DNA from: Cellulomonas wangleii
GTDB taxonomy: Bacteria > Actinomycetota > Actinomycetes > Actinomycetales > Cellulomonadaceae
DNA: 64,000 nucleotides
NCBI RefSeq assembly: GCF_018388445.1
Contig: NZ_CP074405.1
Location: forward strand, 1,116,001 to 1,180,000
Reading direction: 5' to 3'
A program made the position numbers and the translations under genes. Shown one piece after another: positions 7,599-18,328 of this stretch (position 1 is its first letter; every line of letters starts with the position of its first letter). Below the pieces are notes generated by a model. That model saw nothing but the letters and a program-made list of their open reading frames with translations. It made no database searches and was not told the DNA's origin.

Positions 7599-9289
7599 CC
7601 GCCGGCCCGCCGCCGTACGGCGCCGCGGACCCCGCGGACCCCGCGGACCCCGCGGACCCCGCGGCCGAGCCGGCACCTCCCGGCGACGCGGCCGAGCCGG
7701 CACCTCCCGGCGACGCCGCCGAGCCCGTTCCCGCACCCGTCGCTCCCGTTCCCGCACCCGTCGCTCCCGTTCCCGCACCCGTCGCTCCCGTTCCCGCACC
7801 CGTCGAGCCGGTCCCCGCACCCTTGCCCGTCCCCGCACCCGCTGAGCCCGTCGACCCGGGTGCCGGCGCCGTGCCGCCCCCCGCCGCGCAGGCGGGCAGC
7901 CCGGTCGCCCCGTCCGCGGCCCCCGCCCCGCTGTTCGCGGCGCCATCGGCGTACCGCCGGACCGACGTCGCGATCGCCCCGGGCGCAGGCTCGGTCCCGG
8001 GCACGGGGCAGGTGCGCGGGTACGGCGACCACCCGGGCGTCGCCGCCGCGCCGGGCGCCGCCCCGGCGGTCCCCGGTCACCCCGGTGTGCCCGGGTACCC
8101 CGGTGCGCCCGGGCACGGCGGTCCACCGGGTGCCCCGCTGCCCGACGCCCCCCTGTCCGACGCCCCTCTGCCCGACGCCCCGCGGCGTCGCCGCCGGCGC
8201 CGGGCGCTCTCGGTGGCGTGGGTGGCCCCGCTCGTCGCGCTGTCCCTCGCCGCCGGGTTCGCCGGTGGCCTCCTCGGTGCCCGCGCGCTGCCGGGCGACG
8301 GCCGCCGCGTCGACGCCGGCCTGCCGGTCGTCCTCGAGCCGGGCGTCCCTGTGGACCGCGAGCCGGGCTCGATCGCGGCGATCGCGGCCGGTGTGCTGCC
8401 CAGCGTCGTCTCGATCGAGGTGACCACCGCCGACGGCTCGGGCTCCGGCTCCGGGTTCGTGCTGCGCCAGGACGGGTACGTGCTGACGAACAACCACGTG
8501 GTCGCGGGCGCGTCCGACGGCGCGCTCGTCGTCCAGTTCTCCGACGGCACGGAGATGGCGGGCACGGTCGTCGGTGCGACCGGCGACTACGACCTCGCCG
8601 TGGTCAAGGTCGAGGCGACGGGCCTGACCCCGCTGGCGCTCGGCGACTCGGACGCGATCGCCGTGGGAGACCCGGTCGTGGCGATCGGTGCGCCCCTCGG
8701 GCTGGTGGGCACGGTGACCACGGGCATCGTCAGCGCGCTCAACCGTCCGGTCGTCGCCGGCGACCCGGGTGACACGGCGTTCATCAACGCGATCCAGACG
8801 GACGCGGCGATCAACCCCGGCAACTCGGGCGGCCCGCTCGTCAACGCCCGGGGCGAGGTCGTCGGCATCAACTCGGCCATCGCCCAGCTGCCCGGCCGGC
8901 TCACCGGTGTCGGCAGCATCGGCCTGGGCTTCGCGATCCCGTCCAACCAGGCACGCCGCACGGCCGAGCAGCTCATCGAGACCGGCCGCGCCACGTACCC
9001 GGTGATCGGTGTGCTGCTGGACCCGGAGTACTCCGGCGAGGGCGTGCGCGTCTTCGAGCAGGACCCGCCCGACACGCGTGCGGTCACGCCGGACGGTCCG
9101 GCCGACGTCGCGGGGATCCGCCGCGGCGACGTCATCCTCGCCATCGACGGCCGACCGGTGACCGCGTCGGAGGAGCTCATCGTCTCCATCCGCGCGCGCA
9201 CACCGGGCGACACGGTGGTGCTGCGCGTGCGCACCGGCGACGACGAGCGCGACGTGCGGGTGCGGCTGGTCGAGGGGCCGTCGGACTGA
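7595..9289 (+). CDS. HtrA/DegP-like membrane-anchored serine protease with PDZ domain
   Basis: This 564-residue protein has a Pro/Ala-rich N-terminal cytoplasmic region (1-~200) with three kinds of short repeats and then an RRRRRRR basic patch. One transmembrane helix (~208-232) precedes a trypsin-like domain with catalytic H301 (TNNHVVAG), D333 (DYDLAVVK) and S411 (NPGNSGGPL). A C-terminal PDZ domain (~470-562) follows. It should degrade or refold damaged proteins outside the membrane and may tune the upstream sigma/anti-sigma pair, as HtrA (Rv1223) does in Mycobacterium. The GTG overlaps the anti-sigma stop by 4 nt. All triad residues are present. Confidence 0.92.
   Translation: MTAGPPPYGAADPADPADPADPAAEPAPPGDAAEPAPPGDAAEPVPAPVAPVPAPVAPVPAPVAPVPAPVEPVPAPLPVPAPAEPVDPGAGAVPPPAAQAGSPVAPSAAPAPLFAAPSAYRRTDVAIAPGAGSVPGTGQVRGYGDHPGVAAAPGAAPAVPGHPGVPGYPGAPGHGGPPGAPLPDAPLSDAPLPDAPRRRRRRRALSVAWVAPLVALSLAAGFAGGLLGARALPGDGRRVDAGLPVVLEPGVPVDREPGSIAAIAAGVLPSVVSIEVTTADGSGSGSGFVLRQDGYVLTNNHVVAGASDGALVVQFSDGTEMAGTVVGATGDYDLAVVKVEATGLTPLALGDSDAIAVGDPVVAIGAPLGLVGTVTTGIVSALNRPVVAGDPGDTAFINAIQTDAAINPGNSGGPLVNARGEVVGINSAIAQLPGRLTGVGSIGLGFAIPSNQARRTAEQLIETGRATYPVIGVLLDPEYSGEGVRVFEQDPPDTRAVTPDGPADVAGIRRGDVILAIDGRPVTASEELIVSIRARTPGDTVVLRVRTGDDERDVRVRLVEGPSD
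7625..7660 (+). repeat. Four tandem 9-bp repeats (GCGGACCCC) in the protease gene
   Basis: Four exact copies encode Ala-Asp-Pro repeats in the N-terminal disordered region of the HtrA-like protein. The 9-bp unit keeps the frame when copy number changes. Confidence 0.85.
7664..7717 (+). repeat. Two tandem 27-bp repeats in the protease gene
   Basis: Two copies differ only at the final base and each encodes AEPAPPGDA. They directly follow the 9-bp repeats. Confidence 0.8.
7724..7807 (+). repeat. Four tandem 21-bp repeats in the protease gene
   Basis: Three identical copies and a fourth differing at its last two bases encode the heptad PVPAPVA. The near-identity at DNA level suggests recent slippage or duplication. 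Confidence 0.85.
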
Positions 9290-9315
9290 GAGCCCGGCCG
9301 CCGTGCCCGTCGCGG

Positions 9316-9321
9316 TAACCT
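9316..9321 (+). promoter_or_regulatory. -10 box TAACCT of tatB (leaderless)
   Basis: TAACCT is followed by 6 nt and then the GTG at 9328. There is no Shine-Dalgarno sequence. Confidence 0.5.
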
Positions 9322-9323
9322 GA

Positions 9324-11443
<2,120 letters not shown>

Positions 11444-11453
11444 ATTCGTCGCC

Positions 11454-12512
11454 ATGGATCGGCGCACCACCCGGCACGAGCGGACCGTCGCAGCACCGCC
11501 CGCGGGCGCCGGAGCGGCGCACCGGCACGCCACCGAGGAGGCGCCGGACCCGGTGGCCGGGCCGCGGTGGGCGGCGGGGTTCCCCGGGGTCGTGCAGCGC
11601 GTGCAGGCTCTGCTCGCGTGGTGGCAGCGGACGCGGGTGGCCCGCGCCAACGCGCGTTTCGGTGCGGCCGGCGGCGGGCTGCTCACGGGCGGGATCGCGT
11701 ACACGACGTTGTTCTCGGTGTTCGCCGGGCTCACGATCGGCTACACGGCGTTCATGGCGGTCCTCGGCGGGAACGCGGAGCTGCGTGCGACGGTGCTGCG
11801 GACGATCGGGCAGTCGCTGCCCGGGCTGATCGACACCGGCGACGGCGAGGGGCTGCTGAAGCCGGACCAGCTCGAGCTGAGCACGGGGCTCGGCATCGCC
11901 GGCGTCGTCGCGTTCGGCGTCCTGCTCTTCACCGCGATCTCCGCCACGGCGGCGCTGCGCACGGCGGTCCGCGCGATGTTCGGTGCGCACACCGCCGGCA
12001 ACGTGGTCCTGGGCAAGCTGCGCGAGCTGGGCGCGTTCGTCGGCATCGCACTGGCGGTGCTGCTCTCGGCGGTCCTCGGCATCGCGGTGACGACGGCGGC
12101 CGACTGGCTGCTGGGGCTCGTGGGCTGGTCGGACACGTCCGGGCTGGTGGTGCGGGTCGCGGGCATCCTCGTCGCGTTCGTGGTCGACGCAGGGCTGTTC
12201 GTCATGATCGTGCGCGTCCTCGCCGGTCAGGCGCCCGCGCGGCGCGACCTGCTGGGGGGAGCCGCCATCGCCGGGGCGGGGCTCGGGATCGTGCGGGTCC
12301 TCGGCACGGCCGTGGTGGCAGGCTCGGTGCGCAGCAACCCGGTGCTCGCGTCCTTCGCGGTGATCGTGGTGCTGCTGGTGTGGATGAAGCTCATCGCCCG
12401 CATCGTGCTGCTCGCGGCGGCCTGGACCGCGAACCCGCCGGCGCCGTCACCGGCGGATCAGGAGGGCGACGACGCGAGCGCGGCCAGCAGCGCGGTGAGC
12501 CGCGCGGCGTAG
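11454..12512 (+). CDS. YihY/BrkB family inner membrane protein
   Basis: This 352-residue protein has a ~60-residue charged N-terminus followed by about six transmembrane segments. The family hallmarks are GGIAYTTLFSVFAGLTI after the first charged helix and the late VLLVWMKLIARIVLLAAAW segment. The family is widespread (once mistakenly called RNase BN) and its transport or signalling role is not settled. Its last 55 bp overlap the 3' end of the convergent phosphotransferase gene, so both reading frames share DNA there. Confidence 0.88.
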   Translation: MDRRTTRHERTVAAPPAGAGAAHRHATEEAPDPVAGPRWAAGFPGVVQRVQALLAWWQRTRVARANARFGAAGGGLLTGGIAYTTLFSVFAGLTIGYTAFMAVLGGNAELRATVLRTIGQSLPGLIDTGDGEGLLKPDQLELSTGLGIAGVVAFGVLLFTAISATAALRTAVRAMFGAHTAGNVVLGKLRELGAFVGIALAVLLSAVLGIAVTTAADWLLGLVGWSDTSGLVVRVAGILVAFVVDAGLFVMIVRVLAGQAPARRDLLGGAAIAGAGLGIVRVLGTAVVAGSVRSNPVLASFAVIVVLLVWMKLIARIVLLAAAWTANPPAPSPADQEGDDASAASSAVSRAA

Positions 12513-13339
12513 GCCGCCACCCCGGCGCGGGTGCGCGCGGGCTCACCGACGCGCAGCAGGTTCAGCATGCCCGGGTCGCCGGCCTCCTGACCGGCGGCGA
12601 TGCGGTCGGTCGACGCGGTCATGCGCGGGACCACGTGCCGCGCGACGTCCTGCGCGGCCGGCGCCGGGCGCCCCAGCGCGGCCGCCTGCTCCCCGTACGC
12701 CCGGGTGAGCAGGCGCAGGCGGCGCGCGCCCTCCTGCGCGCCGGGTTCGGCGTACAACGGCACACCGCTCCAGGCGAACATCACCAGGTCGTCCAGCGGC
12801 ACGCCCGGGCCGGCGACGTCCCAGTCCACGACGCCCACGACGTCGTCGGCGCCGGGCCCGGCGACGAGCATGTTGTACATCGTCGCGTCGTGGTGGCACA
12901 CGATCTCGCCGGGGGCGAGGTCCCGGTCCACCAGGCGCCAGCGCGCCTCGACCGGCCGCAGGTCCGCCACCGCGTCGTGGTACCGCGCCAGCCAGGCCGC
13001 GCCGGACGCGAGGCGGGCGTCGGTCACCTCGGCGAGGTCGACCACCTCACCGGGGAGGTGCTCGAGCACCTCGCGGCCCTGCGCGTCGATCCCCAGCGGG
13101 GCGGGAACCCCGTCCAGCCCGCGGGAGCGCACGTGGTCGAGGAGCGCGTGCACGGTCGGCGTCCAGGGTCCGGCCGGGCGGCGCACGGTGGGACCCACGC
13201 GCACGGCGCCGCCGACGTTGCCGCCCGGCAGCGTCACCTCGGGTGCGCCGGGGTCGGGCTCGACGTAGCGCGGCAACGCGTCCAGCGGGTCCGGGGCCGG
13301 CCCTGTGGGCGGACCGGCGGGGCGCTCGTCGGTGGGCAC
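12458..13339 (-). CDS. Aminoglycoside phosphotransferase (APH) family protein
   Basis: This 293-residue protein has the APH/choline-kinase-like fold. The catalytic loop is CHHDATMYNMLV, with D as the catalytic base, and VVDWDVAGPG supplies the metal-binding aspartate. The N-terminal lobe carries GREVLEHLPGE, a phosphate-loop-like stretch. The family phosphorylates small molecules or acts on unknown substrates; nothing here argues for drug resistance. The GTG start has CATGCT 5 nt upstream, suggesting a leaderless transcript. Its 3' end overlaps the YihY gene by 55 bp. Confidence 0.88.
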   Translation of the reverse strand: MPTDERPAGPPTGPAPDPLDALPRYVEPDPGAPEVTLPGGNVGGAVRVGPTVRRPAGPWTPTVHALLDHVRSRGLDGVPAPLGIDAQGREVLEHLPGEVVDLAEVTDARLASGAAWLARYHDAVADLRPVEARWRLVDRDLAPGEIVCHHDATMYNMLVAGPGADDVVGVVDWDVAGPGVPLDDLVMFAWSGVPLYAEPGAQEGARRLRLLTRAYGEQAAALGRPAPAAQDVARHVVPRMTASTDRIAAGQEAGDPGMLNLLRVGEPARTRAGVAAYAARLTALLAALASSPS

Positions 13340-13344
13340 GCGTC

Positions 13345-13350
13345 AGCATG
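13345..13350 (-). promoter_or_regulatory. -10 box CATGCT of the phosphotransferase gene (leaderless)
   Basis: On the minus strand CATGCT, then 5 nt, then GTG 13339. The first base departs from TAnnnT. Confidence 0.35.
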
Positions 13351-13353
13351 CCA

Positions 13354-13392
13354 CGACGGGCGCCCCGCGCGTGCTGCGCAGGACGCCCGTCG
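13354..13392 (-). terminator. Hairpin downstream of sdhB
   Basis: CGACGGGCG / CGCCCGTCG form a perfect 9-bp stem with a 21-nt loop. A tighter alternative, ACGCCC-GTC-GGGCGT (13383-13397), overlaps it. Both lie between the sdhB stop and the next gene. Confidence 0.4.
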
Positions 13393-13413
13393 GGCGTGCG
13401 GTGCTGGGGTCCG

Positions 13414-14199
13414 TCAGAAGGCGCGCGTGATCATCGCGCGCTTGACCTCCTGGATCGCCTTGGTGACCTCGATGCCGCGGGGGCACGCCTCGGTGCAGTT
13501 GAAGGTCGTGCGGCACCGCCACACGCCCTCCTTGTCGTTGAGGATCTCCAGGCGCTGCGTCCCGCCCTCGTCGCGGCTGTCGAAGATGAAGCGGTGCGCG
13601 TTGACGATGGCCGCAGGGCCGAAGTACTGCCCGTCGGTCCAGAACACGGGGCAGGACGACGTGCACGCGGCGCACAGGATGCACTTGGTGGTGTCGTCGT
13701 ACCGTTCGCGCTGCTCGGGGGACTGCAGCCGCTCCTTGGTGGGCTCGGTGCCCGTGGTGACGAGGAACGGCATGATCTCGCGGTAGGACGCGAAGAACGG
13801 CTCCATGTCGACCACGAGGTCCTTGACCACCGGCAGGCCCTTGATGGGCTCGACGACGATCGGCTTGCCCGGGTCCAGGTCCTTGAGCAGCGTCTTGCAC
13901 GCGAGGCGGTTGCGGCCGTTGATGCGCATCGCGTCCGAGCCGCAGATGCCGTGCGCGCACGACCGGCGGAACGTCAGCGAGCCGTCCTGCTCCCACTTGA
14001 TCTTGTGCAGCGCGTCCAGGACGCGGTCGGTGCCGTGCACGTCGACCGTGAACTCGTCCCAGCGGGGCTCGGCCTCGAACGGCTCGCCGAACGCCGGGAT
14101 GGCGTCGTCCGCCGGCAGGAACCGGCGGATCCGCAGCGTGACCTGGAACGACGGGACGGCGCCGGCCTCGGGCGCGGGGACTTCCACGGTGGCGGTCAT
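13414..14199 (-). CDS. sdhB: Succinate dehydrogenase iron-sulfur subunit
   Basis: This 261-residue subunit carries electrons from FAD in SdhA to quinone. The N-terminal ferredoxin domain has SCAHGICGSD for the [2Fe-2S] cluster; an Asp takes the place of one Cys, as also seen in E. coli. The C-terminal domain has CILCAACTSSCPVFW for [4Fe-4S] and CRTTFNCTEACPRGI for [3Fe-4S]. Its ATG shares one base with the sdhA stop (TGATG), so the two are tightly coupled. It is the last gene of sdhCDAB. Confidence 0.97.
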   Translation of the reverse strand: MTATVEVPAPEAGAVPSFQVTLRIRRFLPADDAIPAFGEPFEAEPRWDEFTVDVHGTDRVLDALHKIKWEQDGSLTFRRSCAHGICGSDAMRINGRNRLACKTLLKDLDPGKPIVVEPIKGLPVVKDLVVDMEPFFASYREIMPFLVTTGTEPTKERLQSPEQRERYDDTTKCILCAACTSSCPVFWTDGQYFGPAAIVNAHRFIFDSRDEGGTQRLEILNDKEGVWRCRTTFNCTEACPRGIEVTKAIQEVKRAMITRAF

Positions 14200-16037
14200 C
14201 AGTACTTGCGCTCCATCGGCTGGTAGCGGGTGACGGTGACGGGCTTGGCCCCGAGGACCACCTGGTAGCCGTCGAAGGTCTCGGCCCGGCGGAACGACGC
14301 GTCGGACCCCGTGACGGTGGCGTCCGCGGCGCCGGCCGCGACCGGTCGCCGGTAGGCCATCGTGTGCTGCATGAACCGCGTGTCGTCGCGGTCGGGGAAG
14401 TCCTCGCGGAAGTGCCCGCCGCGCGACTCCTCCCGGTTGAGCGCCCCGACGACGACCGTCTCGGCGATGTCGAGCAGGAAGCCCAGCTCGACGGCCTCGA
14501 GCAGGTCCGTGTTGAACGTGCGCGTCTTGTCCTGCACCGACACGGCCTCGTACCGCTTGCGCAGCGCCTTGATGTCGGACAGCGCCTGGGTCAGGGACTC
14601 CGAGGTGCGGAACACCTGGGCGTTCGCGTCCATCGTCTCCTGCAGCGCGCGCCGGATGTCCGCCACGCGCTCGCCGTCGGGCCGCGTGCGGATCGTCTCC
14701 AGCTCGGCCTCGACGCGTGTCGCCGGGTTCGGGGGCAGCTCCACGAACGGTGCGGTGGCGGCGTAGGCGGCGGCCGACTGGCCGGCGCGCTTGCCGAAGA
14801 CGTTGATGTCCAGCAGCGAGTTGGTGCCCAGGCGGTTCGACCCGTGCACCGAGACGCAGGCGACCTCGCCGGCGGCGTACAGCCCCTTGATGACGTCGGT
14901 CGGGTTGCGCAGCACCTCGCCCGCGATGTTCGTGGGGATGCCGCCCATGGCGTAGTGCGCCGTGGGGTAGACCGGCACGGGCTCGGTGTACGGCTCGATG
15001 CCGAGGTAGGTCCGCGCGAACTCCGTGATGTCCGGGAGCTTGGCGTCGATGTGCGCCGGCTCCAGGTGCGTGAGGTCGAGCAGGACGTAGTCCTTGTTCG
15101 GGCCCGCGCCGCGGCCCTCGCGCACCTCGTTAGCCATCGACCGGGCGACGATGTCGCGCGGCGCGAGGTCCTTGATGGTGGGGGCGTAGCGCTCCATGAA
15201 CCGCTCACCGTCGGCGTTGCGCAGGATCCCGCCCTCGCCGCGGGCGGCCTCGGAGAGCAGGATGCCCAGGCCCGCCAGGCCGGTCGGGTGGAACTGGAAG
15301 AACTCCATGTCCTCCAGCGGGATGCCGCGGCGGTACGCCAGCGCCATGCCGTCACCGGTGAGGGTGTGGGCGTTCGACGTCGTCTTGTAGATCTTGCCCG
15401 CGCCGCCGGTGGCGAACACGACGGCCTTGGCCTGGAAGACGTGGATCTCGCCCGTGGCCAGCTCGTACGCCACGACGCCGGTGGCGTTGACCTCCTCGCC
15501 GTCGGGCACGTCGCCCGTGGCCAGGTCGTGGTCGACCAGCAGGTCGAGGACGTAGAACTCGTTGAAGAACTCGACGTCGTTCTTCACGCACTGCTGGTAC
15601 AGCGTCTGCAGGATCATGTGGCCCGTGCGGTCCGCCGCGTAGCAGGAGCGGCGCACGGCGGCCTCGCCGTGGTTGCGGGTGTGCCCGCCGAACCGGCGCT
15701 GGTCGATGCGGCCCTCGGGCGTGCGGTTGAACGGCAGGCCCATCTTCTCCAGGTCGAGCACCGCGTCGATGGCCTCCTTGGCCATCACCTCGGCGGCGTC
15801 CTGGTCGACCAGGTAGTCACCGCCCTTGACGGTGTCGAACGTGTGCCACTCCCAGTTGTCCTCCTCGACGTTGGCCAGCGCGGCACACATGCCGCCCTGC
15901 GCCGCGCCGGTGTGGGAGCGGGTGGGGAAGAGCTTGGAGATCACGGCGGTGCGCACGCGCGTCGACGACTCGAGCGCGGCGCGCATCCCGGCGCCGCCCG
16001 CGCCGACGATGACGACGTCGTACTGGTGGGTCTGCAT
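14199..16037 (-). CDS. sdhA: Succinate dehydrogenase flavoprotein subunit
   Basis: This 612-residue catalytic subunit oxidises succinate to fumarate in the TCA cycle. The N-terminal dinucleotide-binding motif is [17 protein letters not shown]42 in [10 protein letters not shown] is the covalent FAD attachment site. The capping domain and the HPTGL and [13 protein letters not shown] segments are typical. The ATG at 16037 gives [14 protein letters not shown], the standard N-terminus. It lies between the membrane anchors and sdhB in a four-gene operon with minimal spacing. Confidence 0.97.
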   Translation of the reverse strand: MQTHQYDVVIVGAGGAGMRAALESSTRVRTAVISKLFPTRSHTGAAQGGMCAALANVEEDNWEWHTFDTVKGGDYLVDQDAAEVMAKEAIDAVLDLEKMGLPFNRTPEGRIDQRRFGGHTRNHGEAAVRRSCYAADRTGHMILQTLYQQCVKNDVEFFNEFYVLDLLVDHDLATGDVPDGEEVNATGVVAYELATGEIHVFQAKAVVFATGGAGKIYKTTSNAHTLTGDGMALAYRRGIPLEDMEFFQFHPTGLAGLGILLSEAARGEGGILRNADGERFMERYAPTIKDLAPRDIVARSMANEVREGRGAGPNKDYVLLDLTHLEPAHIDAKLPDITEFARTYLGIEPYTEPVPVYPTAHYAMGGIPTNIAGEVLRNPTDVIKGLYAAGEVACVSVHGSNRLGTNSLLDINVFGKRAGQSAAAYAATAPFVELPPNPATRVEAELETIRTRPDGERVADIRRALQETMDANAQVFRTSESLTQALSDIKALRKRYEAVSVQDKTRTFNTDLLEAVELGFLLDIAETVVVGALNREESRGGHFREDFPDRDDTRFMQHTMAYRRPVAAGAADATVTGSDASFRRAETFDGYQVVLGAKPVTVTRYQPMERKY

Positions 16038-16075
16038 CGGCTGTGAGGCCTTCCTTGCTGGGGGGCGACCGGGGA

Positions 16076-16534
16076 TCAGCGCGCGCAGAACGACGGCAGC
16101 AGATCGGCCGGGCTGTTCGGGGGGCACGGGTCGAACGTGAAGATCACGAGCGTGCCGAGGACGATGACGACGACGGTCGCGGCGTACAGCGCGAGCTTCA
16201 GCACCAGGCGGGTGCCGTCCTTCTCCGCGTAGTCGTTGATGATCGTCCGCACGCCGTTGGTGCCGTGGAGCATGGCGAGCCACAGCATCAGCAGGTCCCA
16301 GACCTGCCAGAACGGCGAGGCCCACTTGCCCGCGACGAAGCCGAAGTCGATGGCGCTGATGCCCTCGCCGGCGATCAGGTTCACGAACAGGTGGCCGAAG
16401 ATCAGGACGACGAGCAGGACGCCCGACGCGCGCATGAACACCCAGCCGTACAGCTCGAAGTTGCCGCGGGTGGTACGGCGCGAGGGGCCGGGGCGCGAGG
16501 CGCGCGGCGCCTTGGGATCGGCGATGGTGCTCAT
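16076..16534 (-). CDS. sdhD: Succinate dehydrogenase hydrophobic membrane anchor subunit
   Basis: This 152-residue protein has three hydrophobic helices after a basic N-terminus. The helix-3 approach [13 protein letters not shown] is the conserved SdhD segment, and the His in [11 protein letters not shown] is a likely heme ligand. With SdhC it anchors SdhAB and forms the quinone site. Its ATG shares one base with the sdhC stop. Confidence 0.93.
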   Translation of the reverse strand: MSTIADPKAPRASRPGPSRRTTRGNFELYGWVFMRASGVLLVVLIFGHLFVNLIAGEGISAIDFGFVAGKWASPFWQVWDLLMLWLAMLHGTNGVRTIINDYAEKDGTRLVLKLALYAATVVVIVLGTLVIFTFDPCPPNSPADLLPSFCAR

Positions 16535-16932
16535 CAGTGGCCCCCGAAGACGTTCATCAGGTGACGCGGCAGGAAGCCCGCCATCGTCACGACGAGCAGG
16601 CCCAGGACGACCCACAGCATGACCCGCTGGTACTTCGGGCCCTTGGCCCAGAAGTCCACGAGGATCAGGCGGATGCCGTTGAACGCGTGGAACACGATGG
16701 CCGCGACGAGGCCGGCCTCGCCCAGACCCATGATCGGGTTCTTGTACGTCCCGATCACGTCGTTGTACGCCTCGGGGGAGACCCGGACGAGCGCGGTGTC
16801 GAGCACGTGCACGAGCAGGAAGAAGAAGATCGCGAAACCGGTGATGCGGTGCGCGACCCAGGACCACATGCCTTCGCGCCCGCGGTAGAGCGTTCCGGCC
16901 GGCCGCGCTGGCGCGGTGGGCGCTGAGGACAC
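16534..16932 (-). CDS. sdhC: Succinate dehydrogenase cytochrome b556 subunit
   Basis: This 132-residue protein has three transmembrane helices. S-W-V-A-H-R-I-T-G is the SdhC signature, and [13 protein letters not shown] carries the heme-ligand histidine. I chose the GTG at 16932 because GGAGG lies 7-8 nt upstream and the frame upstream has no better start. It is the first gene of sdhCDAB, about 50 nt after a likely transcription start. Confidence 0.92.
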   Translation of the reverse strand: MSSAPTAPARPAGTLYRGREGMWSWVAHRITGFAIFFFLLVHVLDTALVRVSPEAYNDVIGTYKNPIMGLGEAGLVAAIVFHAFNGIRLILVDFWAKGPKYQRVMLWVVLGLLVVTMAGFLPRHLMNVFGGH

Positions 16933-16960
16933 GGTGGGGGGCCTCCTGTGGCGAGTTCGC

Positions 16961-16990
16961 GAGAGGACGTCGATGTCCTGAAGTCCTCTC
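16961..16990 (-). promoter_or_regulatory. Inverted repeat at the sdh transcription start
   Basis: GAGAGGAC and GTCCTCTC are a perfect 8-bp inverted repeat with a 14-nt spacer. An overlapping inner dyad is AGGAC-6-GTCCT. It begins directly after a TACAGT -10 box (minus strand 16996-16991), so it covers the probable +1 region. It could be a repressor operator or a 5'-UTR stem. The regulator is not identifiable here. Confidence 0.4.
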
Positions 16991-16996
16991 ACTGTA
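16991..16996 (-). promoter_or_regulatory. -10 box TACAGT of the sdhCDAB operon
   Basis: TACAGT on the minus strand matches TAnnnT and lies about 60 nt before the sdhC GTG, giving a leader of about 50 nt. Confidence 0.4.
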
Positions 16997-17166
16997 ATGA
17001 CCTGCGCCACGTCCGGACCTCGCCCCGAGCGGTGACGGCGCGGCACGGCGGCTGATTGTGACCAAGCCCACACGGCGCGCACCCCGTCCGGGACCTCGGT
17101 CCGTGGCCCGCGCCGCCCTGCCGGGGCCTGTCCACGGCGGTGCCCGCGGCACCGGCGCCCGGCCGC

Positions 17167-17172
17167 TACGTT
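17167..17172 (+). promoter_or_regulatory. -10 box TACGTT of manC (leaderless)
   Basis: TACGTT, 6 nt, then ATG 17179. This favours the ATG over an in-frame GTG at 17140. Confidence 0.5.
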
Positions 17173-17178
17173 GTCGGC

Positions 17179-18291
17179 ATGCCGGACGCACCCATCGTCG
17201 ACTTCCATGCCGTCGTCCCCGCCGGGGGCGCCGGGACCCGCCTGTGGCCGCTGTCGCGCGCGGGCCACCCCAAGTTCCTGCTCGACCTCACGGGCACCGG
17301 CCGGACCCTGCTGCAGGCCACGGTGGACCGTCTGCTCCCGCTCACCGGCCCGGGCCACGTGCTCGTGGTGACCGGCGCGCGGCACGCCGCCGCGGTCGCC
17401 GACCAGCTGCCGGAGCTGGGTGCCGAGCACGTCCTGGCCGAGCCGAGCCCGCGCGACTCCATGGCGGCGATCGGCCTGGCGGCCGCCGTGCTGGCGCGGC
17501 GGCACGGGCCGGACGTGGTGCTCGGGTCCTTCGCGGCGGACCACGTCATCACCGGTCTGCCCGGGTTCGAGGCGACGATCCGGCAGGCCGTGGCCGCCGC
17601 GCGCACCGGCGCCGTCGTCACGATCGGCATCCCGGCCACCGAGCCGTCCACCGCGTTCGGGTACGTGCAGGCGGGCGAGCCGCTGGGCGCCCCCGGCGCA
17701 CCCAGCGCCCGGCGCGCCCTCGGCTTCACCGAGAAGCCCGACGCGCAGACCGCGGCCGCGTACCTGGCCGCGGGCGGGTACAGCTGGAACGCCGGCATGT
17801 TCGTCGTGCGCGCCGGCGTCCTGCTGGAGCACCTGGCCGCGCAGCTGCCCGCGCTGCACGACGGCCTGCTGCGGATCGCGGCCGCGTGGGACACCGACGA
17901 GCGCGACGCCCGACTCGCCGACACGTGGCCAGGGCTGACGAGGATCGCGATCGACCACGCCATCGCCGAGCCCGTGGCCGCCGCGGGCGGCGTCGCGGTG
18001 GTGCCCGGCACCTTCGGCTGGGACGACGTCGGCGACTTCGCCTCGCTGGGCGCGCTGCTCGGGACCGGCGACGGCGGCCCGACGCTCGGCACGCCGGACG
18101 ACGTGCTGCGCATCGACGCGGACGGCTCGGTGGTCGCCACCGGCGGGCGCACGGTCACGGTCGTCGGCGTGCCCGACGCCGTGGTGGTCGACACCGCCGA
18201 CGCCCTGCTCGTGACCACGCGCGCCCACGCCCAGCAGGTCAAGGCGGCCGTCGACGGGTGGCGTGCCCGGGGCCGCGACGACCTGCTCTGA
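17179..18291 (+). CDS. manC: Mannose-1-phosphate guanylyltransferase
   Basis: This 370-residue nucleotidyltransferase makes GDP-mannose from mannose-1-phosphate and GTP, the precursor for mannosylated lipids and glycans. PAGGAGTRLWPLSR is the pyrophosphorylase signature, followed by K in HPKFL. GFTEKPD and YSWNAGMFV are the sugar-phosphate-binding and metal motifs. It is a short form without the fused C-terminal isomerase domain. It would supply GDP-mannose, and via polyprenyl-phosphate mannose the substrate of the PIG-V-like transferase near the window start. Confidence 0.92.
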   Translation: MPDAPIVDFHAVVPAGGAGTRLWPLSRAGHPKFLLDLTGTGRTLLQATVDRLLPLTGPGHVLVVTGARHAAAVADQLPELGAEHVLAEPSPRDSMAAIGLAAAVLARRHGPDVVLGSFAADHVITGLPGFEATIRQAVAAARTGAVVTIGIPATEPSTAFGYVQAGEPLGAPGAPSARRALGFTEKPDAQTAAAYLAAGGYSWNAGMFVVRAGVLLEHLAAQLPALHDGLLRIAAAWDTDERDARLADTWPGLTRIAIDHAIAEPVAAAGGVAVVPGTFGWDDVGDFASLGALLGTGDGGPTLGTPDDVLRIDADGSVVATGGRTVTVVGVPDAVVVDTADALLVTTRAHAQQVKAAVDGWRARGRDDLL

Positions 18292-18316
18292 CCGCGGCGT
18301 CGGCGGGCTGCGGCGA

Positions 18317-18322
18317 TACCCT
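18317..18322 (+). promoter_or_regulatory. -10 box TACCCT of the amidohydrolase gene (leaderless)
   Basis: TACCCT, 6 nt, then ATG 18329; no Shine-Dalgarno sequence. Confidence 0.5.
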
Positions 18323-18328
18323 CGTCCA

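Noticed and set aside
7625..7807. Possible CRISPR array or minisatellite of independent function
   Set aside because: The repeats are directly adjacent with no spacers and encode in-frame peptide repeats of the protease.
12458..13339. Aminoglycoside resistance gene
   Set aside because: The APH fold is shared by many housekeeping kinases; there is no close resemblance to resistance enzymes and no mobile context.
13414..14199. Missing cysteine in the [2Fe-2S] motif of SdhB
   Set aside because: The Asp at this position also occurs in functional SdhB, for example in E. coli.
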